A DNA stretch of 52,260 bases from Rhodospirillales bacterium (GTDB lineage Bacteria > Pseudomonadota > Alphaproteobacteria > Rhodospirillales > Casp-alpha2): positions 1 to 52,260 of the forward strand of contig JABJGO010000014.1 in NCBI GenBank assembly GCA_018662225.1, in the 5' to 3' direction. A program made the translations under genes and the position numbers. The notes under the pieces are model-generated. The model was not told where the DNA came from and made no database searches. It saw nothing but the letters and a program-made list of their open reading frames with translations. Positions 10,101 to 17,728 of the stretch are shown piece after piece. The first letter of the stretch is position 1. Each line of letters opens with the position of its first letter.

Positions 10101-10352
10101 GCCAACCAAAAGGAAGACACTTTCTTTCTTCGAATAATAATGAACCAAGGCCATGGCGCCCACGATAACGGCCAGAAGCGTGGACATACCTTCCATCACT
10201 GTGTGAAGCGTAGCCCCACCTTGCCAGGTATTGCCGCGCAGGAGCGTGTATCCCAGGGTTAAACCCACGGCAGTGACTGTATATACTGTGGCGCGGGTGC
10301 GAACTGTATCTTGGGATGGCATCTGAAACTTCCACTTCCTATAAGCGCTCAT
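7185..10352 (-). CDS. Hybrid sensor histidine kinase (MASE3-PAS-HisKA-HATPase-REC-REC-HPt)
   Basis: A membrane-bound multi-step phosphorelay kinase of 1055 residues. Residues about 20-275 form a multi-helix sensor resembling MASE3 (HTVMEGMSTLL, GFLGTGFLDGYHALVTS). A PAS domain follows at 288-398 (SITDVKGRIIYCNDKFCHIS). The HisKA box is ANMSHEIRTPMNG with H426, and the ATPase boxes are NLVGNAVKFT, DTGIGI and GGTGLGLSI. Two receivers have acceptor residues D711 (ILDYHMPEKNG) and D849 (LMDIQMPEMDG). A C-terminal HPt has H997 in HKLKSSSATLG. All phospho-sites are intact. The ATG at 10352 has no clear ribosome site; the ATG at 10322, preceded by AGGAAGTGGAAG, may be the true start. The neighbouring LuxR-type protein cannot be an ordinary relay target because its acceptor is missing, so the output partner probably lies elsewhere. 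Confidence 0.93.
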   Translation of the reverse strand: MSAYRKWKFQMPSQDTVRTRATVYTVTAVGLTLGYTLLRGNTWQGGATLHTVMEGMSTLLAVIVGAMALVHYYSKKESVFLLVGVGFLGTGFLDGYHALVTSAYFKPFMPSDLPTLIPWSWVASRQFLSIFMALSWLVWWRENKLGQRINFRESSVFILSAVFAVVSCLFFAFFPLPPAYYPDALFHRPEEFAPAIFFLMALIGYLYKGAWKQDVFEHWLVLSLIIGFVSQAVFMSFSGTLFDIEFDVAHTLKKVSYICVLTGLLFSMRENFYRAEEDKKDLVFQKHALDEHAIVSITDVKGRIIYCNDKFCHISGFPREELIGQNHRLLNSGEHPYDFFTELWETISSGKTWHGDIKNKTKSGEPYWVRATIVPGVNEKGLPFQYVAIRTDITERKVAEEALIESREEALSAVRAKASFLANMSHEIRTPMNGVIGMLELLHGTELDDEQTHYVDTATKSADMQITVINDILDFSKIEAGRLDLEYMDFQACDVLEDISSLLVASANAKGVLITCYCDPDIPINVKGDPTRLRQILANLVGNAVKFTDKGEINVSATLLSSSEGVATVRFKVHDTGIGIDRDAVEVLFEAFTQADVSTTRQFGGTGLGLSISSSLVALMGSIIEVRSEKGVGSTFWFDVQFPIGEALKRRKADNLEGIRVLVVDDTGTNLEILRRYLEAWRMKPVLFSNSNEALAFLRKTEEKIDLAILDYHMPEKNGLELAKEISQDESLDTPPMMMLSSSQPDDLDSVQAAGILLRLNKPVGRSRLLGGIISAMGGHENDAEETETQITTTGAVTGRVLLVEDAFINQQVAVGMLGKMGIQPDIANNGREATEKVIERKYDLILMDIQMPEMDGYEATAFILEHEKKSNLPHTPIVAMTAHALEGDREKCLDAGMDDYIAKPIRQEIIETVVRKWISSSNDSSELGPRTEGPGGLGDDILDPDALVILKTALEALPDGYRKVLNNFLESVPDHFTDIGDAISSADPLKMEHSAHKLKSSSATLGALFLSELAGRVEYMASEGETSPAADLLAEMEQEYIRVRPAIKQVISEG

Positions 10353-10460
10353 GCATATATGGGCGTTCGCCCCCTGTTCAACAAGGATTATTAAACGTTG
10401 TAATCTCCCTGCATTTACGTGGTGTCACGTCTCTCTATAAACGTGGCGATAACAATATTA

Positions 10461-10588
10461 ATTGGGTGTGATAAAGCGCACAGCGCAAACCCAATGGTTG
10501 GGGTATTCTTATGATTAGAAATTGACACCTGAAGACTTTTTTCTCCTCCCTGTCAAACTCGCCGGGTTAATCACCCGGCAATTTTTTT
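10461..10588 (+). ncRNA. Candidate small RNA with anti-Shine-Dalgarno loop
   Basis: No gene ends near here on the plus strand, yet there is a strong plus-strand terminator. Upstream of it the sequence folds in modules. ATTGGGT (10461-10467) pairs with ACCCAAT (10489-10495). TTGACA (10522-10527) pairs with TGTCAA (10551-10556) around a 23-base pyrimidine-rich loop that contains CTCCTCCC (10543-10550), the complement of a Shine-Dalgarno sequence. The terminator at 10561 follows. A palindrome ACGTGGTGTCACGT (10417-10430) and a TATAAA lie just upstream. Exposed CUCC-rich loops are a known design in alphaproteobacterial riboregulators that block ribosome binding. The 5' end is a guess, and an unrecognised known RNA family is possible. 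Confidence 0.45.
10561..10588 (+). terminator. Rho-independent terminator of candidate sRNA
   Basis: GCCGGGT, loop TAATC, ACCCGGC, then AATTTTTTT. The 7-bp GC-rich stem and U-run fit plus-strand termination only; on the minus strand no U-run follows, so it does not serve tRNA-His. Confidence 0.75.
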
Positions 10589-10661
10589 ACCCAAGGCCTA
10601 ACGCAAACGCCCGCACTTGCAGATGCGCTGTATGCCATGCTCAATATAAAAAAGGGAAAAA

Positions 10662-10739
10662 TGGGGCGAGAAACGGGTCTCGAACCCGCGACCTCCTGGA
10701 CCACAACCAGGCGCTCTAACCAACTGAGCTACTCCCGCC
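10662..10739 (-). tRNA. tRNA-His (anticodon GTG)
   Basis: Read on the minus strand, the cloverleaf has a D-arm AGCTCAGTTGG, an anticodon stem CCTGG/CCAGG around TTGTGGT (GTG) and a T-arm GCGGG TTCGAGA CCCGT. The extra 5' G (G-1) opposite C73, the hallmark of tRNA-His, is at 10739. The CCA end is encoded (10662-10664). Confidence 0.97.
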
Positions 10740-10835
10740 CTAGGGAAGTGGCTCTGTTTAGACGTTGGCCATTTGATCGTCAAGTGTCGTTGCGTCTGAA
10801 ATAGCGCAAATTTTGCCCGCCAGGACTCGCAACCA

Positions 10836-12209
10836 CTACAGCAGGCCGCGGATGCGGGCTTCTTCTTCCTCCGCGGCGGCAATAGCGACCCCGTCAAGAT
10901 AACGGCCATGGAATTCAGACAGGTCCAAACCGGCAATCTCTACACGCTCCGGGATACGCAGCAGCCCTACTCGGTTCAGTATTCTGGATATGACATAGGC
11001 TGGCATGAACCCCAGCACCCAGAACATGATAACCGCGCCTGAGAACTGGCCCCAGGGCGTGATCATGGAATCATAAAACATGGAGGCCGGGTATCCCCAC
11101 AGCATAAAGCCGGCAATCACCACGCCCAAAAACCCGGCATAACCGTGAACAGCCACCGCCCCTATGGCATCATCAATTTTGAAAGTCCGTTCCACCCACC
11201 TGTGCATATAATAAACAACCGGTACGGCCACAGCGGCAACCAGCATGGCCTGGACCGGATGATACAGATCGTTGCCCGCTGAGGCGGCGATAATGCCGGC
11301 CAGGCCCGACGAATAGGTCCAGAACGCATCACCTTTGGACACCAGGTAGCCTGACATGAGGCCGCCTGATAGTGACATCAGGAAATTGAAGGTGATAGCC
11401 GACGTTGTTGTTGGTGTCAGGTAGATGTTCGTGGTGGTGAAGAACGAACCGTCCATGCCCGCCATCTCGCCTACATCAATGATGGGAGTGTTGCTGGCCA
11501 TATAGAAGCCCCAGAGCCCGGTGTAGATCAGAAATAAGCCCACCGTCACCAGCCATGGATTGTGCGGTGCGATATTGCGCGGGGTGCCATCTTTGGCAAA
11601 TTTGCCAATGCGTGGCCCCAGCACACAAAGAATGCCAAGCGCGAAACCACCGGCAGTGGCATGAATGACACCAGACGCATAGGCGTCATGATAGCCAAGT
11701 ACCTGAACCATCCAACCATCCGGATGCCAGCCCCAGGCGGCACCAATGATCCACATAAACGAGCCGATTACGACAGCCAGCAGCCAAAATGCCCCGGACC
11801 GGATCCGTTCGATTACGGCCCCTGATACAATGGAGGCAGCCGTCCATGAGAACAACAGAAACGCCGCCCAGAGCACACCATTGATGTGTGACCAGCCACC
11901 CTCGTCATTCAAACTGGGCCCCATCAGAGGGTTCCACGATGTGGCATGGGGGGCACCTAAAATACCACCGATAAAACCGGGGCCATTGGGCCACGCAAAA
12001 TAGATCCACCAGCCGAAATAATAGAACGTGACGGTAACCAGCGGGATCACCATGGTGTTCTTCATCAACGTGTGCATCATATTCTTGCGCCGGGATGCGC
12101 CGACTTCATACAGGCAAAACCCCACGTGTATCAGAAACATGAAGACCACGGTGATCCAGTAATAGACCTCAGTGAAAATCGTGGTAAGGGCGTTTAACTG
12201 ATCATCCAT
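10836..12209 (-). CDS. amt: Ammonium transporter (Amt), first copy
   Basis: An Amt/Rh-family channel that conducts ammonium across the inner membrane. It has 457 residues and about eleven helices. The pore histidines are visible: DAYASGVIHATAGG (D175, H183) and AVHGYAGFLG. The C-terminal tail ends with IAGLDLSEFHGRYLD, the cytoplasmic segment that P-II proteins contact in characterised Amt proteins. No cleavable signal peptide is obvious. It is closely similar along its whole length to the second copy at 12618-14033, so the pair arose by duplication. A strong terminator lies between its start and the upstream small gene, so it may have its own promoter, or depend on read-through; I could not read a sigma-54 site directly before it. 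GlnB at 20.6 kb is a plausible regulator. Confidence 0.95.
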   Translation of the reverse strand: MDDQLNALTTIFTEVYYWITVVFMFLIHVGFCLYEVGASRRKNMMHTLMKNTMVIPLVTVTFYYFGWWIYFAWPNGPGFIGGILGAPHATSWNPLMGPSLNDEGGWSHINGVLWAAFLLFSWTAASIVSGAVIERIRSGAFWLLAVVIGSFMWIIGAAWGWHPDGWMVQVLGYHDAYASGVIHATAGGFALGILCVLGPRIGKFAKDGTPRNIAPHNPWLVTVGLFLIYTGLWGFYMASNTPIIDVGEMAGMDGSFFTTTNIYLTPTTTSAITFNFLMSLSGGLMSGYLVSKGDAFWTYSSGLAGIIAASAGNDLYHPVQAMLVAAVAVPVVYYMHRWVERTFKIDDAIGAVAVHGYAGFLGVVIAGFMLWGYPASMFYDSMITPWGQFSGAVIMFWVLGFMPAYVISRILNRVGLLRIPERVEIAGLDLSEFHGRYLDGVAIAAAEEEEARIRGLL

Positions 12210-12247
12210 GTGGTATCCCCAAAGGCCTCTGGCGATGATATACGGCC

Positions 12248-12284
12248 AAAAAGAAACCGGCCACCCTGTTACCAGGGTGGCCGG
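12248..12284 (-). terminator. Rho-independent terminator after amt/small-protein unit
   Basis: On the minus strand CCGGCCACCCTG, loop GTAA, CAGGGTGGCCGG is followed by TTTCTTTTT. This is a perfect 12-bp stem. It lies after the 87-residue gene and before the first amt start, so it should end or attenuate the upstream transcript. Confidence 0.85.
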
Positions 12285-12333
12285 ATCCTATACCTTTAAC
12301 GTATGTCCCTTATGGGGCTACGTCACCGGTTGC

Positions 12334-12597
12334 CTATAGACCACTTGCGTGTGCACGGGCTGTCTCAGAGACAGTTTCCGCGTTTGAAAGTTTTCTGGCG
12401 GCAGCCAGTTTGGCTTTATCCTGGAAAAATGCTTCCTCTTCTGCGAGAGCCTTATTTTCCGATCTGATCTGGATAATGTGCCAGATAATCCAAGAAGCGA
12501 TACCGACGAAAGCCAGTATTCCCTCCGTACCGACGAAAGGATATACCTCACTCACTTCCAGCAGGTTAGTGTTCCAGGTTTCTATTCCTGTAGACAT
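12334..12597 (-). CDS. Small single-TM protein between the two amt genes
   Basis: A protein of 87 residues with a strong ribosome site (AAGGAG, 9 bases before ATG 12597) placed 20 bases after the second amt gene. The N-terminal 20 residues are polar (GIETWNTNLLEVSEVYPF). One membrane helix follows (GILAFVGIASWIIWHIIQI, about 25-43), then a charged alanine-rich helix (SENKALAEEEAFFQDKAKLAAARK) that could form a coiled coil. I do not recognise the family. Its position makes it a candidate accessory or regulatory subunit of the ammonium channels. The expression signals make a real gene very likely; the function is inference. Confidence 0.8.
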   Translation of the reverse strand: MSTGIETWNTNLLEVSEVYPFVGTEGILAFVGIASWIIWHIIQIRSENKALAEEEAFFQDKAKLAAARKLSNAETVSETARAHASGL

Positions 12598-12617
12598 GTG
12601 TTGTTCTCCTTCTTAGG

Positions 12618-14033
12618 TCAAATAAGACCACGGTTGCGGGCTTCCTGTTCCTCAGCAGCATCAACTTCTGCTTCGTCAAGGTAGCGACCATGGAATTCGG
12701 ACAGATCAAGACCTGCTACTTCAACACGTTCAGGAATACGCAGCATTCCCATGGCATTCAGGATTTTTGAGACAATCCAGGCCGGGGCAAATCCGAGTAC
12801 GAAGAACATGATGAAGGCACCAGCAGCTTGACCCCAGGGGGTAATAATAGCTTGGCCCCAAGTACCTTCCGCATACATGGAGGATGGATATCCCCACAGC
12901 ATGAATCCAGCAGCCACAACACCGATAACACCAGCGTAACCGTGAACGGCTACAGCACCAACGGCATCATCGATTTTGAATTTCCGCTCAACCCAGAAAT
13001 GCAAATGATAGAAAATCGGCACAGCAGCAGCTGCGATAAGCATGGCCTGGATCGGATGATACAGATCGTTGCCTGCAGATGCGGCAATAATACCACCAAG
13101 ACCGGATGAATACGTCCAGAATGCATCGCCTTTGGAAACGATGTAACCCATCATCAGACCGCCCGAAATCGACATCAGGAAGTTAAAGGTAATAGCCGAT
13201 GTGGTCGTTGGCGTCAGGTAAATGTTGGTCGTTGCAAAGAACGAGCCATCCATTCCAGCCATGGCACCAATGTCCAGTATCGGAATATTACAGGCCACAT
13301 AGAAGCCCCAGAAGCCGGTGTAGATCAGGAACAGACCTACGGTTACCAGCCATGGATTGTGTGGCACGATGTTACGCGGCGTTCCATCAGCGGCAAACTT
13401 GCCGATACGTGGTCCGAGAACCACCAGAACACCCAAGGCAAAACCGCCCGCGATGGCGTGGATAACACCGGATGCATACGCATCATGGTAACCCAGTTCG
13501 CGAACCATCCAACCATCAGGATGCCAGCCCCAGGAAGCGTCGATGATCCATGTGAATGAACCAATGACAACAGCCAGGATCCAGAATGCGCCAGAACGAA
13601 TACGTTCGATAACCGCACCGGAAACAATGGAGGCAGCCGTCCATGAGAACAGCAGGAACGCAGCCCAGAACACACCGTTAATGTGTGACCAGTAGCCGTC
13701 GCCTTCACTGCTCAGTGTATTGCCCATTAAGGGGCTCCACGGAGCGGCCCAGTTAATATCCGTCAGGCCGTATGGCGTTGCATCAGCACCAATAATACCC
13801 GGAATTCCGTTGTTCCAGCCGAAGTAAATGTACCAGCCGAAATAAAAGAACGTGACGGTAACCAATGGTATAACCATCGTGTTCTTCATAAGTGTGTGCA
13901 TCATATTTTTGCGCCGAGATGCACCAACTTCATACATACAGAAGCCTACGTGAATCAAGAACATGAAGACCACCGTGATCCAGTAATAGACCTCGGTGAA
14001 AATCGTTGTTAAAGCGCCTAATTGATCTTCCAT
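12618..14033 (-). CDS. amt: Ammonium transporter (Amt), second copy
   Basis: A 471-residue paralogue of the neighbouring transporter, with the same pore motifs (DAYASGVIHAIAGG and AVHGYAGVIG) and the same P-II-contact tail ending GLDLSEFHGRYLDE. It differs most in the loop after helix 2, where an insertion of about 15 residues (IGADATPYGLTDINWA) is found. I chose ATG 14033 (MEDQLGALTT): GAGAGGG lies 9 bases upstream and it aligns with the first copy. The ATG three codons earlier sits against the ribosome site. A sigma-54-like promoter at 14079-14094 gives a leader of about 35 bases, fitting nitrogen-starvation control. It is co-transcribed with the 87-residue gene. Confidence 0.95.
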   Translation of the reverse strand: MEDQLGALTTIFTEVYYWITVVFMFLIHVGFCMYEVGASRRKNMMHTLMKNTMVIPLVTVTFFYFGWYIYFGWNNGIPGIIGADATPYGLTDINWAAPWSPLMGNTLSSEGDGYWSHINGVFWAAFLLFSWTAASIVSGAVIERIRSGAFWILAVVIGSFTWIIDASWGWHPDGWMVRELGYHDAYASGVIHAIAGGFALGVLVVLGPRIGKFAADGTPRNIVPHNPWLVTVGLFLIYTGFWGFYVACNIPILDIGAMAGMDGSFFATTNIYLTPTTTSAITFNFLMSISGGLMMGYIVSKGDAFWTYSSGLGGIIAASAGNDLYHPIQAMLIAAAAVPIFYHLHFWVERKFKIDDAVGAVAVHGYAGVIGVVAAGFMLWGYPSSMYAEGTWGQAIITPWGQAAGAFIMFFVLGFAPAWIVSKILNAMGMLRIPERVEVAGLDLSEFHGRYLDEAEVDAAEEQEARNRGLI

Positions 14034-14078
14034 TTTAGGCATCCCTCTCTTTGATATAATGTTACATAAATGGCCGAA

Positions 14079-14094
14079 TGCATTGCATCAGCCA
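14079..14094 (-). promoter_or_regulatory. Sigma-54-type -24/-12 promoter of second amt
   Basis: On the minus strand TGGCTGATGCAATGCA has the invariant GG and GC elements with the required 10-base spacing, and matches TGGC and TGCA of the consensus. Its distance to the start codon and the gene function (ammonium uptake) support it. The A and C after TGGC are not conserved. Confidence 0.5.
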
Positions 14095-14482
14095 TTCGTG
14101 CAACCCGGTTTATCCCTTAGTATTATGACAAGAATTCGCCCTGTCGGGCGCAAGCATGCCCGTGGTGGAGTCACAAAGTCAATTATATATATGCACTTTG
14201 TACTAAATTTTGTTTCATGTGAGTGATCAAAACCTTGTCGAAAGTGTCAAAACTGTCCCTACCGCTTTCCATTTACTACGCTGAAAGGCAGAACCATCGC
14301 GGCTAACAGCGGAGAACGGGCGTGGCGTAGCTCAGCGCAGCCACACGATTTAAGGCAAAGCCATCCACCAATTTTGGACCAAAAAAAGCCTGTTTCGTAC
14401 CTGAAAACACGAGGGAATGTGATGGAATCTGAACAGTCAGTCAAAACCACGAATCGTTCAACAACTGCCGAAAACAGTCCTG
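14095..14482. other. Intergenic region between second amt and aminotransferase
   Basis: This spacer should hold enhancer sites for the amt promoter. I see an AT-rich core (TATATATA near 14186) and a half-site TGCAC, but no clear paired NtrC site. A 22-codon frame (14422-14490, plus strand, with GAGGGA before its ATG) overlaps the aminotransferase end and is not called. Confidence 0.35.
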
Positions 14483-15658
14483 TTAAGTGAAATATTCGAT
14501 CAGTTTTTGCGATGCTTCATCCAGCATTTCATCTCTCTTGCAAAAGCAAAAACGGACAAAATTGTCGGGTGCCGCCTGACCGTTCACCGCACCGGGCAGG
14601 TAAAACGCGCTCATGGGTAGCGCCGTCACCCCGGCACCTACGGTTATTTGCTGACAGAATTCCACATCCGTCCCGGTAAACCCGGTGGGGCGAATATCTG
14701 TGGTTAGAAAATATGTACCCTGCGATGGCAGCACGCCGAAGCGGGCCTTAGCCAATCCAGTGCTCAACCGGTCGCGCTTTTGCTGCATACTCAGGCGCAA
14801 GCTTTCAAAATAATCATCATCACTGTGCAGCCCTTCGGCCACCGCATATTGCAGCATGGGTGGTGTTGTGAACGTCAGGAATTGATGTGCCTTGGCCAGC
14901 GCCGCATACAGCGCGGGAGGCGCTGTCACATACCCGACCTTCCACCCGGTCATGGAAAACGTCTTCCCCGCCGAGCCAATACGCAACGTGCGCTCCGCCA
15001 TGCCCGGATACTTCATGATCGGGTTGTGGGTGTGACCATCGAAAACGATGTGCTCATAAACCTCGTCACACACGACGTAACAGTCGTGTTCCACCGCCAG
15101 TGCCGCGATCATGCCGAGTTCCTGATCGGTATAGACTTTGCCAGCCGGATTGTGGGGCGTGTTCAATAACAACAGCTTGGTCTTGCCCGAGAACGCTGCC
15201 CGTAACACATCTTCGCTCAGTTCCCATTCAGGTGGCAGCAACCGGACCGGTTTCGGTATGCCGCCTGCGCGCATAATCATGGGCACGTAACTGTCATAGA
15301 CCGGTTCCATCACAATCACTTCGTCGCCGGGCTCGATCAGGGCCAGCATACTGGCGGCCAGGGCCTCGGTGGCCCCTGATGTGATCAACACCTGATTTTC
15401 CCAATTTACATCCAGATTATAAAATCGTTTGTTGTGTGCGGCCACGGCTTGCCGCAATTCCGGCACACCCGGCATCGGCGGGTACTGGTTGGGGTTGTCA
15501 CTCATAGCGTTACCGGCAACAGATTTCAGGTGCGCCGGGCCATCTTCGTCGGGAAATCCCTGCCCCAGATTAAGCGAGCCATGCTCACGCGCCAACGTGG
15601 ACATAACCTCAAAAATAGTGGTGCCGAATGAGGAAAGGACACTGTTTACGGGCTTCAT
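14483..15658 (-). CDS. Class I/II pyridoxal-phosphate aminotransferase
   Basis: A fold-type I transaminase of 391 residues. The N-terminus (SLNLGQGFPDEDGP) and NTPHNPAGKVYT are typical of the kynurenine/methionine aminotransferase (YbdL-like) branch. The PLP lysine is in SAGKTFSMTGWKVGY, the ring-stacking region is TSGATEAL, and the carboxylate arginine is in FVRFCF near the end. Likely reactions are transamination of methionine, glutamine or aromatic amino acids with 2-oxo acids; the exact substrate cannot be read from the sequence. The ATG at 15658 gives the expected N-terminus. It lies 51 bases downstream of the DUF2336 gene on the same strand, and co-transcription is possible. A dapC/patA-like annotation would be an alternative. 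Confidence 0.88.
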   Translation of the reverse strand: MKPVNSVLSSFGTTIFEVMSTLAREHGSLNLGQGFPDEDGPAHLKSVAGNAMSDNPNQYPPMPGVPELRQAVAAHNKRFYNLDVNWENQVLITSGATEALAASMLALIEPGDEVIVMEPVYDSYVPMIMRAGGIPKPVRLLPPEWELSEDVLRAAFSGKTKLLLLNTPHNPAGKVYTDQELGMIAALAVEHDCYVVCDEVYEHIVFDGHTHNPIMKYPGMAERTLRIGSAGKTFSMTGWKVGYVTAPPALYAALAKAHQFLTFTTPPMLQYAVAEGLHSDDDYFESLRLSMQQKRDRLSTGLAKARFGVLPSQGTYFLTTDIRPTGFTGTDVEFCQQITVGAGVTALPMSAFYLPGAVNGQAAPDNFVRFCFCKRDEMLDEASQKLIEYFT

Positions 15659-15709
15659 AGAACGTCAGTCTTTCAATTGTGGGAATAAAAATCGGTGCCT
15701 ATAGTCAGG

Positions 15710-16984
15710 TCACCCCATGAACTCAAAGAACCATTCAAGTTCATCTTCAGTCATTGAATACTCACCCTCTGGTGTGGGGCGAATGATGGCGCTGCCGGTC
15801 AGGCGGGCCATTTTTTGTTGTAGGATCACAGACATCTTGGCCGATAGCTCCGCTTTCCAGGCCAGCGCCACAACAGGCTTGCTGCTTTTACTGTTGATCA
15901 TGTCACGTACTTTCTCCCACGGCATGCCGGTCAACAACGCCAGGGCATGGATAACAAACAACCGCTCGCCATCGCGAATAGCTTTCTTGAGCACTTTCTC
16001 ATCAAGCTTGTCGTCGCCAAACAATTCTTCCGCCCGTTCCCTGGCCTCCTCGCCCGGGGTGGATTCTTCATCCGCGCCGCCGCTCATTACACGCTCGTGC
16101 ACGTTCTTGCGAATCTCACGGACCATATTTTCGTCCAGCCCCGCATACCGCTGGTTGCGCTCGAGCACCAAATTAATAACGGAGTTTCCCACAAAACTGG
16201 CGATCCGGCGAATGGTGGACAGGGTAAGATCATCACGCTCAATCATACCGCCAAGAACTTTACTGGATTCCTCAGCCATCGTGCTGATGGTCTCGTAACT
16301 ATTTTCAGCGATATTAGCGCTGCTGTTTTCCAACAGACAGGTCATGGAATCTTCGTGGCGTTCATTGACCACGGCGGCGGAGACATCATTGCTGAGACCA
16401 TGTCGTCGGGCAATGGCTTCCAGCGCACCACCATCAACGCCGCTACGGATAATTTCCATGAGTTGACGTTCCGACAGCAAGGGTGAGAATTCCAGCACAG
16501 GAGCCGATACGGTGGTTTCAGCATCCCACGCCAATTGTTCAACCACTCCTTCGGGCATGTTATCCAGCGACTTGATTTCCTCAGCCACGATGTGACGCAC
16601 CGCAACCGCGCGATCAGCGGCCAGCAGAAATACGATCTCCAACACCATCTCGGTGACTTTGTCGCGCCCTGACGGATCCAGGTTTGGCATTAATCGACTG
16701 ACTTTGGCCGCCAATTCAACCCGCACGTCTTCGCTTTCGTCCGTGGCCAGAATGGCATCGGCCTGAAGCGGGGTAAAATCGTTGCCCGCAACGGCGACCC
16801 GAACAGCTTCGTCCTCGTCGGTGGCAAACAGATACAGGAATTCCGGCTGCAAGCCTTCTTGCGAAGCAAGCCACTGCCGTTTGTCGGCGGTGCCGGATGC
16901 GGCAATGGTACGCGACTCTTCATAGGCCGGCAGGTTCTTGTTACTTGCCTTCTTGCCTTTGTTGCCAAACATCCATTTCAGCAT
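15710..16984 (-). CDS. DUF2336 domain-containing protein
   Basis: A cytosolic, alpha-helical protein of 424 residues. HEAT-like repeats are visible, for example LFATDEDEAVRVAVAGND, ILATDESEDVRVELAAKV and LLAADRAVAVRHIVAEEI at about 50-140. A long middle section and an Ala/Glu-rich C-terminal part follow (RERAEELFGDDKLDEKVLKKAIRDG). This arrangement matches the alphaproteobacterial DUF2336 family, whose members are widespread and functionally undefined, some linked to signalling. No catalytic motif is seen. The ATG at 16984 opens MLKWMFGNKGKK. It is divergent from the hypothetical gene at 17167 and followed by the aminotransferase. Confidence 0.85.
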   Translation of the reverse strand: MLKWMFGNKGKKASNKNLPAYEESRTIAASGTADKRQWLASQEGLQPEFLYLFATDEDEAVRVAVAGNDFTPLQADAILATDESEDVRVELAAKVSRLMPNLDPSGRDKVTEMVLEIVFLLAADRAVAVRHIVAEEIKSLDNMPEGVVEQLAWDAETTVSAPVLEFSPLLSERQLMEIIRSGVDGGALEAIARRHGLSNDVSAAVVNERHEDSMTCLLENSSANIAENSYETISTMAEESSKVLGGMIERDDLTLSTIRRIASFVGNSVINLVLERNQRYAGLDENMVREIRKNVHERVMSGGADEESTPGEEARERAEELFGDDKLDEKVLKKAIRDGERLFVIHALALLTGMPWEKVRDMINSKSSKPVVALAWKAELSAKMSVILQQKMARLTGSAIIRPTPEGEYSMTEDELEWFFEFMG

Positions 16985-17166
16985 GGATCGGTTCCCCGCA
17001 ATTCATCACATACAGCAATCCTATCAGCCCGAATGACGATGGGCGAGAGGGTGGGAGAAATTTTTTAGAATTTTCAGTGTTACGAGTGGATTTGAAAGGA
17101 TATAGCTATAGGTTAGTCATGTCCGAGGGTATGACGGTATAAAGGTCAAGCAGAGGTCAACGCAGC

Positions 17167-17592
17167 GTGTTACATAAACGAATAGTCATTCCTCTTATTG
17201 AGAGCCTTGATGAAAAACGAGCTGCCTATTTCGGGCGCGTGGTCGATCAGGTTGAGAACGACCCACGCACGGAGAACTATCCCAATTTGCCGTTCATCGT
17301 TCTCAAGGAAACCCTCGAAGCCCTGCCCATGTACCTGGAGCCCCCCGAGATGATCGAGGTGCTGTACGAATTTCTTGATGCAAATGTGCACGCATTGAAT
17401 AAGACACTATATAGCCCTGAGTACATCACCGACCCCACTGTCCTGACAGAGCAATGTTCACAGTTCATGCTGGCGGTGATTAAGGTCACCATGGCCACCG
17501 CCGACATGGAAAGCCAGGACATCGACGGCCGCAGTAAATACAGCCTGTCCTGGCCCATTGATCCTCACGACTTTCCTTATTCGGAAGACTAG
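17167..17592 (+). CDS. Hypothetical 141-residue acidic protein
   Basis: I do not recognise this protein. It is soluble, acidic and predicted helical, with no signal peptide or membrane segment. It starts at GTG 17167, with GAGGT about 9 bases upstream. Regular features are LIESLDEKRAAYFGRVVDQV at the N-terminus and an acidic C-terminus (PHDFPYSED). Its codon use resembles its neighbours and its frame is open without overlaps, so it is probably expressed. The divergent DUF2336 gene is 182 bases away and the Moco-fold gene follows 136 bases later. Neither context suggests a role. Confidence 0.65.
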   Translation: MLHKRIVIPLIESLDEKRAAYFGRVVDQVENDPRTENYPNLPFIVLKETLEALPMYLEPPEMIEVLYEFLDANVHALNKTLYSPEYITDPTVLTEQCSQFMLAVIKVTMATADMESQDIDGRSKYSLSWPIDPHDFPYSED

Positions 17593-17728
17593 GGCGTCGA
17601 ATATTGATTCTGCTTGAAAATTACGGCCAATATTCCCACATTAAAACTAAGGCTAGTTGCTGTATATGGGGAACTTTAAGCTCCCCTTATGGCATGTCAA
17701 TTCACTTACCTTAATATTAGGGGTTAAT

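Noticed and set aside
10662-10739. tRNA-His as a possible integration site
   Set aside because: No repeat of the tRNA 3' end or integrase gene was found nearby.
14155-14172. Possible sigma-54 element in CGCAAGCATGCCCG upstream of the second amt
   Set aside because: The spacing between the GG and GC elements is too short; the element at 14079-14094 has the correct spacing.
14422-14490. 22-codon plus-strand frame with GAGGGA before its ATG
   Set aside because: It overlaps the end of the aminotransferase gene on the opposite strand, encodes a polar peptide without features, and chance is sufficient.
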